From: Arenibacter sp. 6A1
GTDB taxonomy: Bacteria; Bacteroidota; Bacteroidia; Flavobacteriales; Flavobacteriaceae
Reading direction: 5' to 3'
DNA length: 64,000 nucleotides
NCBI RefSeq assembly: GCF_012272855.1
Contig: NZ_JAAXCQ010000004.1
Coordinates: 1-64,000 of the forward strand
The position numbers were made by a program, and so were the translations under genes. Positions 25,155 to 33,667 of the stretch are shown one piece after another (within the stretch, counting starts at the first letter, position 1; every line of letters begins with the position of its first letter). The notes beneath the pieces were generated by a model. That model was not told the DNA's origin and made no database searches. It worked only from the letters and a program-made list of their open reading frames with translations.

Positions 25155-25994
25155 CTAATAGATTAGAAAAGTCATCACGGGCACATCGGCCCTATTAGCT
25201 ATATCTTCCCCTATACTTCCTTTAAAAAAATGGGTCATCCCCCTGTGACCATGGGTGGTCAGCGCAATTAGATCGGCTTTAATTTTATGGCTATAGTGGT
25301 AAATACCCCTTTCTATACTAAAGGCACATTCATATACCACAGGCGGATTTTCTTTAAAATCGCCCTTATTCGCTTCCTGTAGAAATTCCGCTGTCAGCCG
25401 TTCCATTTCTTTGCTGCTTTTAAATTTTCCGTTGGGAAGATTCACATATAGCAGGTGTAGCTTGGCCCCCAAGCCTTGAAGCAAACTCACGGCCTTTCGG
25501 TAGGCCGGAATGCTTTCCATTTCAAAATCGGAGGCAAAGACCACTTTTTCCAGTTTAAAATCGGGCAAATGCTTTTTAATCACCAAAACAGGCACCTGGG
25601 AAGTACGTACTACCTTTTCGGTATTAGAGCCCACAAAAAGAGCGCTTAAGCCGCTGCTGCCATGAGACCCCATTACAATAAGGTCTATTTGCTGCTCTTG
25701 GGCCACTTGGTTTATTTCGCTAAATATCTTGTAATTTTGAATAATTTCGGTAAGCTTAATCCCCTTTAGATACTCCTTGTCCAAGAATTTTTTAAACCGC
25801 TGTTTTGCCAATTTCATATAGTAATTAGCTTCTGCTATTTCTTGTGCTTCCCCAATATTATAGACTACTGTAGTAATGCCCAGCATATGCAGCACAACGA
25901 TCTCTGCCGCATTTTGTTTGGCCATTGTACAGGCTACTTCCAAGGCGTATTCGGAATGTTCGGAAAAATCTACGGGTACCATTATTTTCTTCAT
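25155..25994 (-). CDS. Universal stress protein, two UspA domains (USP 5)
   Basis: A 279-residue tandem UspA protein, start MKKIMVPVDFSEHSEYAL. The ATP signature in domain 1 is G109-x2-G112-x9-G122-S (MGSHGSSGLSALFVGS). Unlike the other USPs here, domain 2 also keeps most of the loop (TTHGHRGMTHFFKGS), so it belongs to a different USP subgroup. The upstream operator at 26134 has a TATTTTTA box on this strand at exact spacing and is shared with the divergent DUF2267 gene. The leader is about 105 nt. Confidence 0.9.
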   Translation of the reverse strand: MKKIMVPVDFSEHSEYALEVACTMAKQNAAEIVVLHMLGITTVVYNIGEAQEIAEANYYMKLAKQRFKKFLDKEYLKGIKLTEIIQNYKIFSEINQVAQEQQIDLIVMGSHGSSGLSALFVGSNTEKVVRTSQVPVLVIKKHLPDFKLEKVVFASDFEMESIPAYRKAVSLLQGLGAKLHLLYVNLPNGKFKSSKEMERLTAEFLQEANKGDFKENPPVVYECAFSIERGIYHYSHKIKADLIALTTHGHRGMTHFFKGSIGEDIANRADVPVMTFLIY

Positions 25995-26133
25995 AACGTC
26001 AGTTTTTAGCTTTCTTTCCAAGAATCTAGTTGATAAGAGCCTTACATCCTTGTTATTCAGGGTGCATTTTCGGGGAAATTGAAAAATAAATGCTTCGTTC
26101 GTTAAAAATAGCAGGAAGAATTAACATTGAAAA

Positions 26134-26145
26134 TGACCAATATCA
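26134..26145. promoter_or_regulatory. Bidirectional Crp/Fnr-type operator TGACCAATATCA
   Basis: Exact consensus. The minus-strand -7 box TATTTTTA is at 26110-26103 (USP 5), and the plus-strand box CACCTTTA, weaker, is at 26169-26176 (DUF2267). Both are 23 nt from the palindrome. Confidence 0.75.
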
Positions 26146-26198
26146 TTTCATCCTTCCTCGAGTTTCTCCACCTTTAGTATTGAACAAAATTACATCTC

Positions 26199-26654
26199 AT
26201 GTCACTAAATTTCAATCAATATGCTGCGGAAGGAAATACGTTCCTAAAATCGTATGCCCAAGAAATGAATCTTGGCGAAGATCGTGACAAGGCGGGTAGA
26301 ATTTTGTCGTCTATCTTACATGCCTTAAGAGACATTATCCCTATGGAGGAGTCCCTGCAATTAATGGCGCAATTGCCCATGTTTTTAAAAGCCATTTACG
26401 CTAATGGATGGACGCATATACAAAATAAGAAACCTAAAATTAAACATATGGCCTCTTTTTTAGATTTGGTGAGGGCATATGACGGTCCATCTGCGGTAAA
26501 CGATTTTGAATTTAGCGATGAAGTGGCAGAAAAATATGTACGAAATACATTTCTATTCCTAAGGAAACACGTCTCCATAGGAGAATTGGAGGATATCCGT
26601 GATGGACTGCCCAAAGGGTTAAAAAATATGATTTTTTCCAATATTATTTACTGA
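26199..26654 (+). CDS. DUF2267 domain protein
   Basis: A 151-residue soluble protein. The signature is DRDKAGRILSSILHALRDII, then LMAQLPMFLKAIYANGW, then FLFLRKHVSIGELEDIRDGLP. This is the DUF2267 helical repeat, whose function is unknown but whose members often sit with USPs and other stress genes. It is divergent from USP 5 and shares its operator, 53 bp upstream. Confidence 0.85.
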   Translation: MSLNFNQYAAEGNTFLKSYAQEMNLGEDRDKAGRILSSILHALRDIIPMEESLQLMAQLPMFLKAIYANGWTHIQNKKPKIKHMASFLDLVRAYDGPSAVNDFEFSDEVAEKYVRNTFLFLRKHVSIGELEDIRDGLPKGLKNMIFSNIIY

Positions 26655-26716
26655 TCAGATGACAGCCTACCTACCTTCCTAAAACCAACCATAGACCATA
26701 CAACCAGACAAACGGC

Positions 26717-26791
26717 ATGAACGCTCTAGGCCTTGTTAAGACAAGACTTTCCCGCTTTACTGACGGCGTCTTGGCTATCGCTTCCCCATAA
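26717..26791 (+). pseudogene. Possible remnant of a TMEM175-like (DUF1211) channel gene
   Basis: A 24-codon frame containing VKTRLSRFTDGVLAIASP and then TAA. The R-x3-F-(S/T)-D-G-V-x-A-I pattern is the hallmark of the first helix of TMEM175/DUF1211 potassium channels. No channel sequence follows, so at most this is the decayed 5' end of such a gene. The match is short and could be chance. Confidence 0.35.
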
Positions 26792-26820
26792 TTTTAGTTT
26801 AACTTAAAAAATCGGATATT

Positions 26821-27453
26821 ATGAAACGTTTACACTTCTTTTTAGCAATGCTACTGACAGTGCCTTTCTTTATGTTGGGCCAGACGGTTACCGAAATAGA
26901 TGAGATTGCCCCGTTTAGCGAGGGTCTTTCGGCCGTAAGAAAAGGAAACCAATGGGGGTTTATTGACAAAAAAGGTGCCTTGGTCATTGATTTTAGAGAC
27001 GATTTACACTGGACAAAGGATGCCAAAGACGACAAATTAAATGTGCTCGGGGTACGATACCCCATGTTTAGGGACGGACGATGTATGATTAAAAAAATGG
27101 AAGATGGCATTCCCTTATTTGGATTTATCGATACCAAAGGAAATATAGTGGTAGCAGCGGAATATTTAAATATATATCCTTTCGAAAACGGCAAAACAAC
27201 CGGAGTGCTTTTTGACAAAACTTTAAAAGGAGAAAACGAGTTTAAGCTTAAAATTTATGAGTTTAAATTTCATGATGTTTTGTTAGATTCCTCTGGGGAA
27301 ATCTTGGAATTCTACTCCAAAAGAGACAACATACAAATGACCAAAAAAAGGTATAAAACACCCTTTATTGGCGCTAAAATCATCTCCAAAGACCTTATTG
27401 CAGTATGGGTAGAAAACAAGGGATGGGAGATAAGAAGATTTAAGGCAGAGTAG
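26821..27453 (+). CDS. Exported WG-repeat protein
   Basis: A 210-residue protein with an N-terminal signal peptide (MKRLHFFLAMLLTVPFFMLG, cleavage probably after GQ or nearby). At least two WG-type repeats are visible: GLSAVRKGNQWGFIDKKGAL and LFGFIDTKGNIVVAAEYLNI. WG repeats form beta-rich scaffolds that probably bind other molecules in the periplasm or at the surface. The function is unknown. It stands alone, and no operator lies upstream. Confidence 0.75.
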   Translation: MKRLHFFLAMLLTVPFFMLGQTVTEIDEIAPFSEGLSAVRKGNQWGFIDKKGALVIDFRDDLHWTKDAKDDKLNVLGVRYPMFRDGRCMIKKMEDGIPLFGFIDTKGNIVVAAEYLNIYPFENGKTTGVLFDKTLKGENEFKLKIYEFKFHDVLLDSSGEILEFYSKRDNIQMTKKRYKTPFIGAKIISKDLIAVWVENKGWEIRRFKAE

Positions 27454-28132
27454 GGAGAACTGGAAACGCTGCGCCTCCACAAGTATCACATAACCATCAT
27501 TTTACACTCCTTTCCGTGTGCAGTTTCTGGCTCAGGTCGTTGCATTTACTTCTCTGTCCTCTTTTTTCTAATTGTTAATTCGTTAAATCGGGAACTCGAT
27601 ATCTCGGTATTTTGGTAAATCGGTATTTCGTTAACTCCATAACTTAATAACACGATAACTTTTTACTGCTCACCGATTACTGGCCATTGGAAGGATTTGT
27701 TAATTTAAAAATAATGCCGCCAAGGCCTAAGCGCCACCTGGCTCCTCCAGGTAAATACAAGTCACTGCATTTACTTCTCTATCCTCTTTTATCTCTTCTC
27801 TTTTTTCCAATGATTATTGCTAATTGAAAATGACTACCGCCAAGGCCTACGCGCCACCTGGCCCCTTACTCCAAATGCAAATCCTTGCATTTTTCGCTCG
27901 GTCCTCTTTTTTCTAATTTTCAATTCGTTAAATTAGTAACTCGATATCTCAATATTAAAAAGATTACTCTATTTCACCGATTTATCCAACAAAGAAATTG
28001 GATACGAACTAGGTTTTAAGAAACTAGCCAATTTTAATGCATTTTTCAAGAACCATACACAAATTTCGCTTTCAAACTTTAAGAAAACCGAAATAAATCT
28101 GTAATTCAATCGAATTTAAAAACACTTTCAAA
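27454..28132. other. Gene-free repeat region left of the AT-rich operon
   Basis: About 680 bp of repeats: CGTTGCATTT-type units (27535, 27755, 27880) and the 183-bp direct repeat (27558-27740). The last 170 bp (27960-28132) are unique and AT-rich and should carry the pirin operon promoter. Confidence 0.7.
27558..27740. repeat. 183-bp direct repeat flanking the AT-rich operon, left copy
   Basis: Starts CCTCTTTTTTCTAATTG, contains AAATCGGTATTTCGTTAACT and CCGATTACTGGCCATTGG, and ends GCGCCACCTG. The right copy is 31694-31877 in the same orientation. Partial relatives are at about 31565-31645 and 35100-35250. Confidence 0.8.
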
Positions 28133-29017
28133 ATGTCAAACATAAAATTAATAGTAGAAGAAAGAGCCTCAAACATTGGAAACTTTTTAGTAGGTAGGTT
28201 GCTTCCATTTCGTCAAAAAAGAATGGTTGGTCCTTTTATTTTCATAGATCATATGGGACCTGTAACTATGAGTGAACGTGAAAATTTTGATGTGCTACCA
28301 CATCCTCATATCGGACTCTCTACCTTAACATTTTTATTTGAAGGTAGCATCATGCACCAAGATTCTATAGGTACAAAATTAGAAATTAAACCAGGTGCTG
28401 TTAATTGGATGACAGCAGGAAAAGGCGTGGTACATTCTGAAAGAACACCCGAATATTTACGAGAATCAAAAATAAAAATGCATGGTTTGCAAATTTGGGT
28501 AGCCTTACCAAAAGAAAAAGAGCTTATAGAACCTCAATTTTCTCATATTGAAAAAGAAGATATACCTACTTGGACTGAAGGTAATCTACAATATAAATTA
28601 ATAGCAGGTGATGCTTTGGGCAAAACATCGCCAGTACCTGTTTTTAGTAAATTGTTTATGATAGAAATAAAAAGTACAGCCAAACAAGAGGTAAATATTG
28701 GCGAACACCTTTATGGTGAAGCTGGTTTGTATATTCTTGATGGTTCTATAGAAAGTGAAGGCAATACTTTTGAAAATAAGCAATTATTAATTGCGAATGA
28801 TAGTACACTTTGTACTTTTACAATGAATAAAAATACGACCATTTATATTTTTGGAGGCGAGCCTTTTCCAGAAGAAAGATTCATTGATTGGAACTTTGTA
28901 TCCTCTAGTAAGGAACGCATAGAGGAAGCTAAACAAAAATGGAAAGCACAAGAGTTTCCAAAAATTGAAGGCGATTCTGATGAGTTTGTACCATATCCAA
29001 CTTTAAAGCGAAAATAA
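28133..29017 (+). CDS. Pirin-family protein 1
   Basis: A 294-residue bicupin. The pirin N-domain metal-site pattern is visible as MGPVTMSERENFDVLPHPHI, with the His pair of HPHIG, followed by LEIKPGAVNWMTAGKGVVHS (the second His and Glu context). Pirins are iron-binding, and some act as quercetinases or redox sensors; the role here is unknown. Codons are markedly AT-rich (TTA, AAA, AAT preferred) compared with flanking genes. It heads a five-gene set with a second pirin, GNAT, DoxX and YceI that looks acquired as a unit. Confidence 0.88.
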   Translation: MSNIKLIVEERASNIGNFLVGRLLPFRQKRMVGPFIFIDHMGPVTMSERENFDVLPHPHIGLSTLTFLFEGSIMHQDSIGTKLEIKPGAVNWMTAGKGVVHSERTPEYLRESKIKMHGLQIWVALPKEKELIEPQFSHIEKEDIPTWTEGNLQYKLIAGDALGKTSPVPVFSKLFMIEIKSTAKQEVNIGEHLYGEAGLYILDGSIESEGNTFENKQLLIANDSTLCTFTMNKNTTIYIFGGEPFPEERFIDWNFVSSSKERIEEAKQKWKAQEFPKIEGDSDEFVPYPTLKRK

Positions 29018-29189
29018 CAGCGTTTCACTTCGTTTATTCTTCAAAAAACCACCAATAAACCTCTTAAAACTAAAGGAAAATCGATATAATTTTCTAAATA
29101 TCGGATTTTTATAAGTTTAAACCTTTTTTTCATATTCCACAAACTTCTAATTCATTTCATCTTTGCATTGTAATTAAAAGGTAAAGAAA

Positions 29190-29353
29190 ATGAATCGTAA
29201 AAATTTTTAAAAAACGCATTAATAGGAGATGTCGCTGGAAGAGTTACACCCCAAATTTTAAAAGCATCAAATAGCGATTCTACAAAATCTACTTACGATA
29301 CATTAATGGAACAAGTAGGATTTAATCATTTGCCAAATAAAAACTTGAAAACC
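29190..29353 (+). pseudogene. Frameshifted leader of pirin 2
   Basis: ATG at 29190 gives MNRKNF and then TAA (29208-29210). A -1 shift at the run AAATTTT continues LKNALIGDVAGRVTPQILKA and runs in frame without a stop into the pirin domain at 29354. Pirins of this kind in Bacteroidota often carry an export-like N-terminus followed by a VGFNHLPN segment, which is present here (29315-29338). Either a T was lost from a six-T run, or the A-AAT-TTT slip site is used. Confidence 0.55.
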
Positions 29354-30067
29354 ATGAATACAGTAATTCACAAAGCAGAAACAAGAGGAAAAGCAAATCA
29401 CGGTTGGTTAAACTCTCACCACACCTTTAGTTTTGCAAACTATCACAACCCAGAAAGAATGAACTATGGAGTACTACGTGTCTTAAATGACGATACTGTG
29501 CAAGCAGAAATGGGGTTTGGAACACATCCGCATCAAAACATGGAAATAATATCCATTCCTTTGGAAGGTGATTTGGAACATAAAGACAGTATGGGGAATG
29601 TTGCCGTTATCAAAGAAGGTGATGTACAAGTCTTGAGTGCTGGAACTGGCGTTACACATTCAGAAAAAAATAAAAACAAAGACAAAGAAGTGAAATTTCT
29701 TCAAATTTGGGTGTTTCCTAAAAGTAAAAATACAGAGCCTAGATACGACCAAATATCTATCAAAGATATTGAAAAGCAAAACGAATTTTATCAAGTAGTT
29801 TCTCCAAACAAAGACGACCAAGGCGTTTGGTTAAATCAAGATGCTTGGTTTCATTTAGGAAATTTTACCAAAGGAAACTCCGACGAATATAAAATCAAAA
29901 AAGAAGGAAATGGTGTTTATGCTTTTATTCTTGATGGTGAAGTTGAAATTAATAATGAAAAACTATCTAAAAGAGATGGTATTGGTGTTTGGGATACCGA
30001 CAGCATTAACGTAAAAGCTTCAGAAGATGCGCGCGTACTTTTAATGGAAGTACCAATGGCATTGTAA
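29354..30067 (+). CDS. Pirin-family protein 2 (YhhW-like)
   Basis: A 237-residue bicupin from MNTVIHKAETRGKANHGWLN. The metal-binding His residues lie in GTHPHQNMEII and TGVTHSEKN, with Glu in between, as in YhhW-type quercetinases. The ancestral protein probably began at 29190 with an exported N-terminus (see the leader entry). If the frameshift is real, only this cytoplasmic form from the internal ATG would be made. Codon use is AT-rich like its neighbours. The GNAT gene follows after 34 bp. Confidence 0.85.
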   Translation: MNTVIHKAETRGKANHGWLNSHHTFSFANYHNPERMNYGVLRVLNDDTVQAEMGFGTHPHQNMEIISIPLEGDLEHKDSMGNVAVIKEGDVQVLSAGTGVTHSEKNKNKDKEVKFLQIWVFPKSKNTEPRYDQISIKDIEKQNEFYQVVSPNKDDQGVWLNQDAWFHLGNFTKGNSDEYKIKKEGNGVYAFILDGEVEINNEKLSKRDGIGVWDTDSINVKASEDARVLLMEVPMAL

Positions 30068-30101
30068 TAAATCATAATCTAACAAATTTAAATAGTCAAA
30101 A

Positions 30102-30383
30102 ATGGAAATCACATTAAAAGAAAGAGACAATAAAGGTTTTGCAATGGCGAGGGAAGACGACCAAAGAGCAGGTATGATGACTTATTCTATAGCAGCAGAA
30201 GATCATATTATAATTGATCATACCGAAGTTGATCCTAAATTTAAAGGCAAAAACATTGGAAAACAATTGTTGTATAGAATTGTAGGTATGGCTAGAGAAA
30301 AAAATATAAAAATTACGCCATTGTGTCCATTTGCCAATGCAATGTTTAAGAAATTAGAAGACATTCAAGACGTATTAAGATAA
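30102..30383 (+). CDS. Small GNAT-family N-acetyltransferase
   Basis: A 93-residue protein of the short YjdJ-like GNAT subfamily. The acetyl-CoA loop is KGKNIGKQLLYRIVGMAREK (pattern Q/R-x2-G-x-G/A in variant form). The C-terminal strand ITPLCPFANAMFKK is typical and includes the conserved C-P-F. The substrate is unknown. It lies inside the AT-rich pirin-DoxX-YceI operon, 14 bp before doxX. Confidence 0.8.
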   Translation: MEITLKERDNKGFAMAREDDQRAGMMTYSIAAEDHIIIDHTEVDPKFKGKNIGKQLLYRIVGMAREKNIKITPLCPFANAMFKKLEDIQDVLR

Positions 30384-30397
30384 TTATATCAATTTAA

Positions 30398-30829
30398 ATG
30401 AAAAGAATAACAAAAAACATTTTCAATTCTGGAGATTACCCTAATAATGTAAGCGCAGCACTTTTAGTATTACGAGTAGTTATCGGATTTTTTATGCTAA
30501 CTCATGGTTGGGGAAAAATGGAAAATTTATTTAGCGGAGAACCAATTCAGTTTCCAGACCCAATGGGCGTTGGTGCAACAGCTTCTTTAGCACTTGCGGT
30601 ATTTGCAGAGGTATTTTGTTCTATCTTAATTATTCTTGGCTTGGGTACTCGTTTTGCTGCCCTTCCTTTACTAATAACTATGCTTGTTGCAGGATTTATT
30701 GTACACGCAAATGATGGATTTGGCAAACAAGAATTTGCATTGCTTTATGGTGTGATCTACCTAACCATTGCTCTAATTGGAGCAGGCAAATACTCATTAG
30801 ATTACTTAATCTCAAATAAACAGAAATAA
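30398..30829 (+). CDS. DoxX-family membrane protein
   Basis: A 143-residue inner-membrane protein with four predicted helices (about 22-40, 65-85, 88-110, 115-135). The DoxX signature is LVLRVVIGFFMLTHGWGKME near the N-terminus and AVFAEVFCSILIILGLGTR in the middle. DoxX proteins are linked to redox and thiol stress, and the biochemical role is unsettled. It is a member of the AT-rich operon. Confidence 0.88.
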   Translation: MKRITKNIFNSGDYPNNVSAALLVLRVVIGFFMLTHGWGKMENLFSGEPIQFPDPMGVGATASLALAVFAEVFCSILIILGLGTRFAALPLLITMLVAGFIVHANDGFGKQEFALLYGVIYLTIALIGAGKYSLDYLISNKQK

Positions 30830-30855
30830 TTATAATACACTAAAAATTAATAGAA

Positions 30856-31377
30856 ATGGAAAACAACACAAATTGGTCAATAGACAACGCACATTCCGAA
30901 ATTTCTTTTAAAGTAAAGCATATGATGATTTCAACCGTAACAGGTTATTTTGAGGATTTTGAAGCTACTGCAAAAACAAATGGCGACAATTTCAACAATG
31001 CTGTAATTGATTTTAGTGCAAAAACAGCATCAATAAATACCAAAAATAAAGATAGAGACGCACATTTGAAATCAGATGATTTCTTCAATTCAGAAAAATT
31101 TCCTGAAATGAAATTTGTATCAAAATCATTTGATGGAGAACACTTAACTGGAGATTTAACAATTAGAGATGTAACCAAAGAAATAACTTTAAATGCTGAT
31201 TTTAATGGTGTAGCAGTGGACCCTTATGGGCAAACAAAAGCAGGTTTTGAAATTACAGGGCAACTTAATAGAAAAGACTTCAATTTAACTTGGAGTGCAG
31301 TTACAGAAGCGGGAAGCATTGTAGTTTCTGACAAAGTAAAATTAGTAATTGACGTACAATTTGCAAAACAAGCTTAA
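30856..31377 (+). CDS. YceI-family lipid-binding protein
   Basis: A 173-residue YceI domain over its full length: NWSIDNAHSEISFKVKHMMI at the start, then DDFFNSEKFPEMKF and DLTIRDVTKEITL. YceI proteins form a lipocalin-like barrel that binds polyisoprenoids or similar lipids. Here no signal peptide is present, so it is predicted to be cytoplasmic, as are many Bacteroidota members. It is the last gene of the AT-rich operon, and the right flanking repeat begins about 320 bp further on. Confidence 0.9.
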   Translation: MENNTNWSIDNAHSEISFKVKHMMISTVTGYFEDFEATAKTNGDNFNNAVIDFSAKTASINTKNKDRDAHLKSDDFFNSEKFPEMKFVSKSFDGEHLTGDLTIRDVTKEITLNADFNGVAVDPYGQTKAGFEITGQLNRKDFNLTWSAVTEAGSIVVSDKVKLVIDVQFAKQA

Positions 31378-32092
31378 AATATAATATGCCATTATTAGCA
31401 ACTTATTAACTATCTACTTTGCAGTAAATAAAAGATGCCCATGCTGGGCACACAAGGTTTAAAAGCAATAGCGGTTTGGGTTTTATCTCGAACCGTTTTT
31501 GTGTTTAATTAAGAATATTGCAATCTGAAAGTTAGTGCGAAAAAATCCGCTACTGCTCTTATACTAGACCGATAACTCCATAACCGATTACTGGCCATTG
31601 GAAAGAATTGTTAATTCAAAAATAACGCCGCCAAGGCCTACGCGCCACCTGCCCCCCTTACTCTATATGCAAATCGTTGCATTTTCAGTGCGGTCCTCTT
31701 TTTTCTAATTGTTAATTCGTTAAATCGGGAGCTAGAAATCTCGGTATTTTAGTAAATCGGTATTTCGTTAACTCCATAACTTGATAACACGATAACTTTT
31801 TACGGGTCACCGATTACTGGCCATTGAAAGGAATTGTTAATTCAAAAATAACGCCACCAAGGCCTACGCGCCACCTGCCTCCCTTACTCCAAATGCAAAT
31901 CGTTGCATTTTCAGTGCGGTCCTCTTTTTTCTCTTCTCTTTTATCTTTTTTCCTTTGATTATTGCTAATTGAAAATGACTGCAGCCAAGGCCACCGCGCC
32001 ACCTGCCCCCTTACTCCAAATACAAATCGTTGAATTTTCAGTGCGGTCCTCTTTTTTCTCTTCTCTTTTATCTTTTTTCTAATTATTTACTG
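31378..32092. other. Gene-free repeat region right of the AT-rich operon
   Basis: About 715 bp. AT-rich unique DNA to about 31560, then three CGTTGCATTT-type units and the right copy of the 183-bp repeat (31694-31877). A possible terminator hairpin (AACCGCTATTGC-type inverted bases near 31460-31495, GGTTTGGGTTTTATC...GAACC) is weak. Confidence 0.6.
31694..31877. repeat. 183-bp direct repeat flanking the AT-rich operon, right copy
   Basis: Same orientation as 27558-27740, with scattered mismatches (for example GGGAGCTAGAAATC for GGGAACTCGATATC). The two copies bracket about 4 kb with AT-rich codon use. Confidence 0.8.
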
Positions 32093-32503
32093 CTAATTGT
32101 TCATTTTTAACTGTCCTAAGCTCCCAATAACCTTTTGCAGTTTCTCCCCTACTTCTTGGGCTACTTTATTCAAACTGTCATTTTCTATTGCCATCATGGA
32201 TACAGCCGGATTTACAGCAGCGATCTCTATGCGGCCTTTTTCTTTTTCCTGTACGATCAGGTTACAAGGCAACATGGTACCTATCTTATCCTCGGCTTGT
32301 AGGGCCTGGTAGGCAAAGGGAGGGTTACAGGCGCCTAATATCATATAATTATGAAAGTCAACATCCAGTTTTTTCTTTAGCGTTTCCTTCATATCTATTT
32401 CGGTCAACACCCCAAAGCCTTCTTTTTGTAAAGCCTTTTTGGTGGTGGCGATAGCCTCTTCAAAGTTGGTATTCTTAAGTGTAGTATGATAATAATACTC
32501 CAT
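32093..32503 (-). CDS. DUF302 family protein
   Basis: A 136-residue protein made almost wholly of a DUF302 domain: NFEEAIATTKKALQKEGFGV, LTEIDMKETLKKKLDV, YMILGACNPPFAYQAL and MLPCNLIVQEKEKG, with the conserved C-N-P and PCN marks. The function is unknown; small DUF302 proteins are often near redox and stress genes. It follows the PfkB-type kinase gene by 81 bp on the same strand and has no operator of its own, so co-transcription from the operator at 33593 is likely. Confidence 0.88.
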   Translation of the reverse strand: MEYYYHTTLKNTNFEEAIATTKKALQKEGFGVLTEIDMKETLKKKLDVDFHNYMILGACNPPFAYQALQAEDKIGTMLPCNLIVQEKEKGRIEIAAVNPAVSMMAIENDSLNKVAQEVGEKLQKVIGSLGQLKMNN

Positions 32504-32584
32504 TGCTTTCTTTTTTTAGGTTTATTAAATTGGTTAAGAAAACGGTCAGTTTGGCAATACGAGCCACCACAAAACACCTCAACT

Positions 32585-33544
32585 TTAAAATCTTATTCTC
32601 GAAGATTTATCGGTATTTTTCTGAATCCATTGGTATAGGGGTTCTATATCATCCATTTTACAGAGCTGTGTTCCCGCACTCATGGTCGCTGCCGTACCAC
32701 AGGCGACACCAAATTGGGCCATTTCCATATGGCTACCGCCCATGGCCAACCGAAAAATCATGCCGGCAACCATGCTGTCCCCGGCCCCAATGGTACTTTG
32801 CTGATATACAATAGGAGCGGTAATATAGGCCACCTCATCTTTGGTAACCATCAGCGCACCTTGTGCCCCTAAAGAAACAACCAGTATCTCGCAGGGAGTA
32901 TGGTCCATAAACACTTTTGCCGAGGCCTCCAGATCCCTAAAAGACATGGTCTGTACCCCGCAAAGGGTGCTGAGTTCCCCTAAATTCGGTTTTAACATAT
33001 ATACCCCCGCCATGGCACCTTTAACCAATGCTTCGCCAGAAGTATCCAAGACATACTTAGCCCCTTTCTTTTGGGCAATTAGTCCAACTTTGGCGTAAAA
33101 ATCAATGGGCATACCTGGTGAAAGACTACCGCTGGCCACTAAAAAATCGCCTTCCTCCAATAACAACTCCAATTCCTGTAACACCTCCTGGCATTCCGCT
33201 TCAGACAGTTCGGGCCCTGGCATTCCAAAACGGTATTGATGGTTCTGAACGGTATCGGTAACGGCAAGGTTCTCTCTTGTCCACCCCTTTATAGGGATCA
33301 CCTTTTGGGAAATGTCCAGCTCTATTAAAATATCCTTGAGGTGATTGCCGGTCGCCCCTCCGGCCATATACATACATAAGGACGATCCTCCCAGCTCTTT
33401 CAGCACATGGGACACATTAATTCCACCTCCCCCAGCTTCAAACACCGGGCTAGTACAGCGCAATTTGCTGTTAGGTTTTAAACCAGCAACCGTAGTACTC
33501 TTATCGATCGCCGGATTTACGGTAAGAGTGATAATATTTTTCAT
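32585..33544 (-). CDS. 1-phosphofructokinase-family hexose kinase (PfkB type), paralog 1
   Basis: A 319-residue PfkB-family sugar kinase: NPAIDKSTTVAGLKPNSKLR at the N-terminus, the first glycine-rich motif EAGGGGINVSHVLKELGG, and the second PfkB signature with the catalytic Asp in STIGAGDSMVAGMIF. It probably phosphorylates fructose 6-phosphate or a related sugar phosphate as in E. coli PfkB. A paralog at 46626-47582 has the same length and motifs. The 33593 operator with a perfect TAAATTTG box lies 48 bp upstream. Mycobacterial DosR controls a homologous pfkB. Confidence 0.9.
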   Translation of the reverse strand: MKNIITLTVNPAIDKSTTVAGLKPNSKLRCTSPVFEAGGGGINVSHVLKELGGSSLCMYMAGGATGNHLKDILIELDISQKVIPIKGWTRENLAVTDTVQNHQYRFGMPGPELSEAECQEVLQELELLLEEGDFLVASGSLSPGMPIDFYAKVGLIAQKKGAKYVLDTSGEALVKGAMAGVYMLKPNLGELSTLCGVQTMSFRDLEASAKVFMDHTPCEILVVSLGAQGALMVTKDEVAYITAPIVYQQSTIGAGDSMVAGMIFRLAMGGSHMEMAQFGVACGTAATMSAGTQLCKMDDIEPLYQWIQKNTDKSSRIRF

Positions 33545-33592
33545 TTTAAATTCGTATTTCTCAAATTTAAACCTATCCGCTTAAGTTGCATA

Positions 33593-33604
33593 TGATTAAA
33601 GTCA
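33593..33604. promoter_or_regulatory. Crp/Fnr-type operator TGATTAAAGTCA
   Basis: Exact consensus. The minus-strand -7 box TAAATTTG (perfect) is at 33569-33562 after 23 nt, for pfkB paralog 1. The plus-strand box at 33628-33635 (TAATTTAA) is weak, so control of the protease gene is less certain. Confidence 0.78.
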
Positions 33605-33667
33605 TTGTACTAAGGGCGTATCTTCTATAATTTAACTTTTGATTATAAGCTATTTGACAAAATATCA

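Noticed and set aside
27454-32092. Complete transposon carrying the pirin operon
   Set aside because: No transposase or inverted terminal repeats were found; only direct repeats of a dispersed family flank it.
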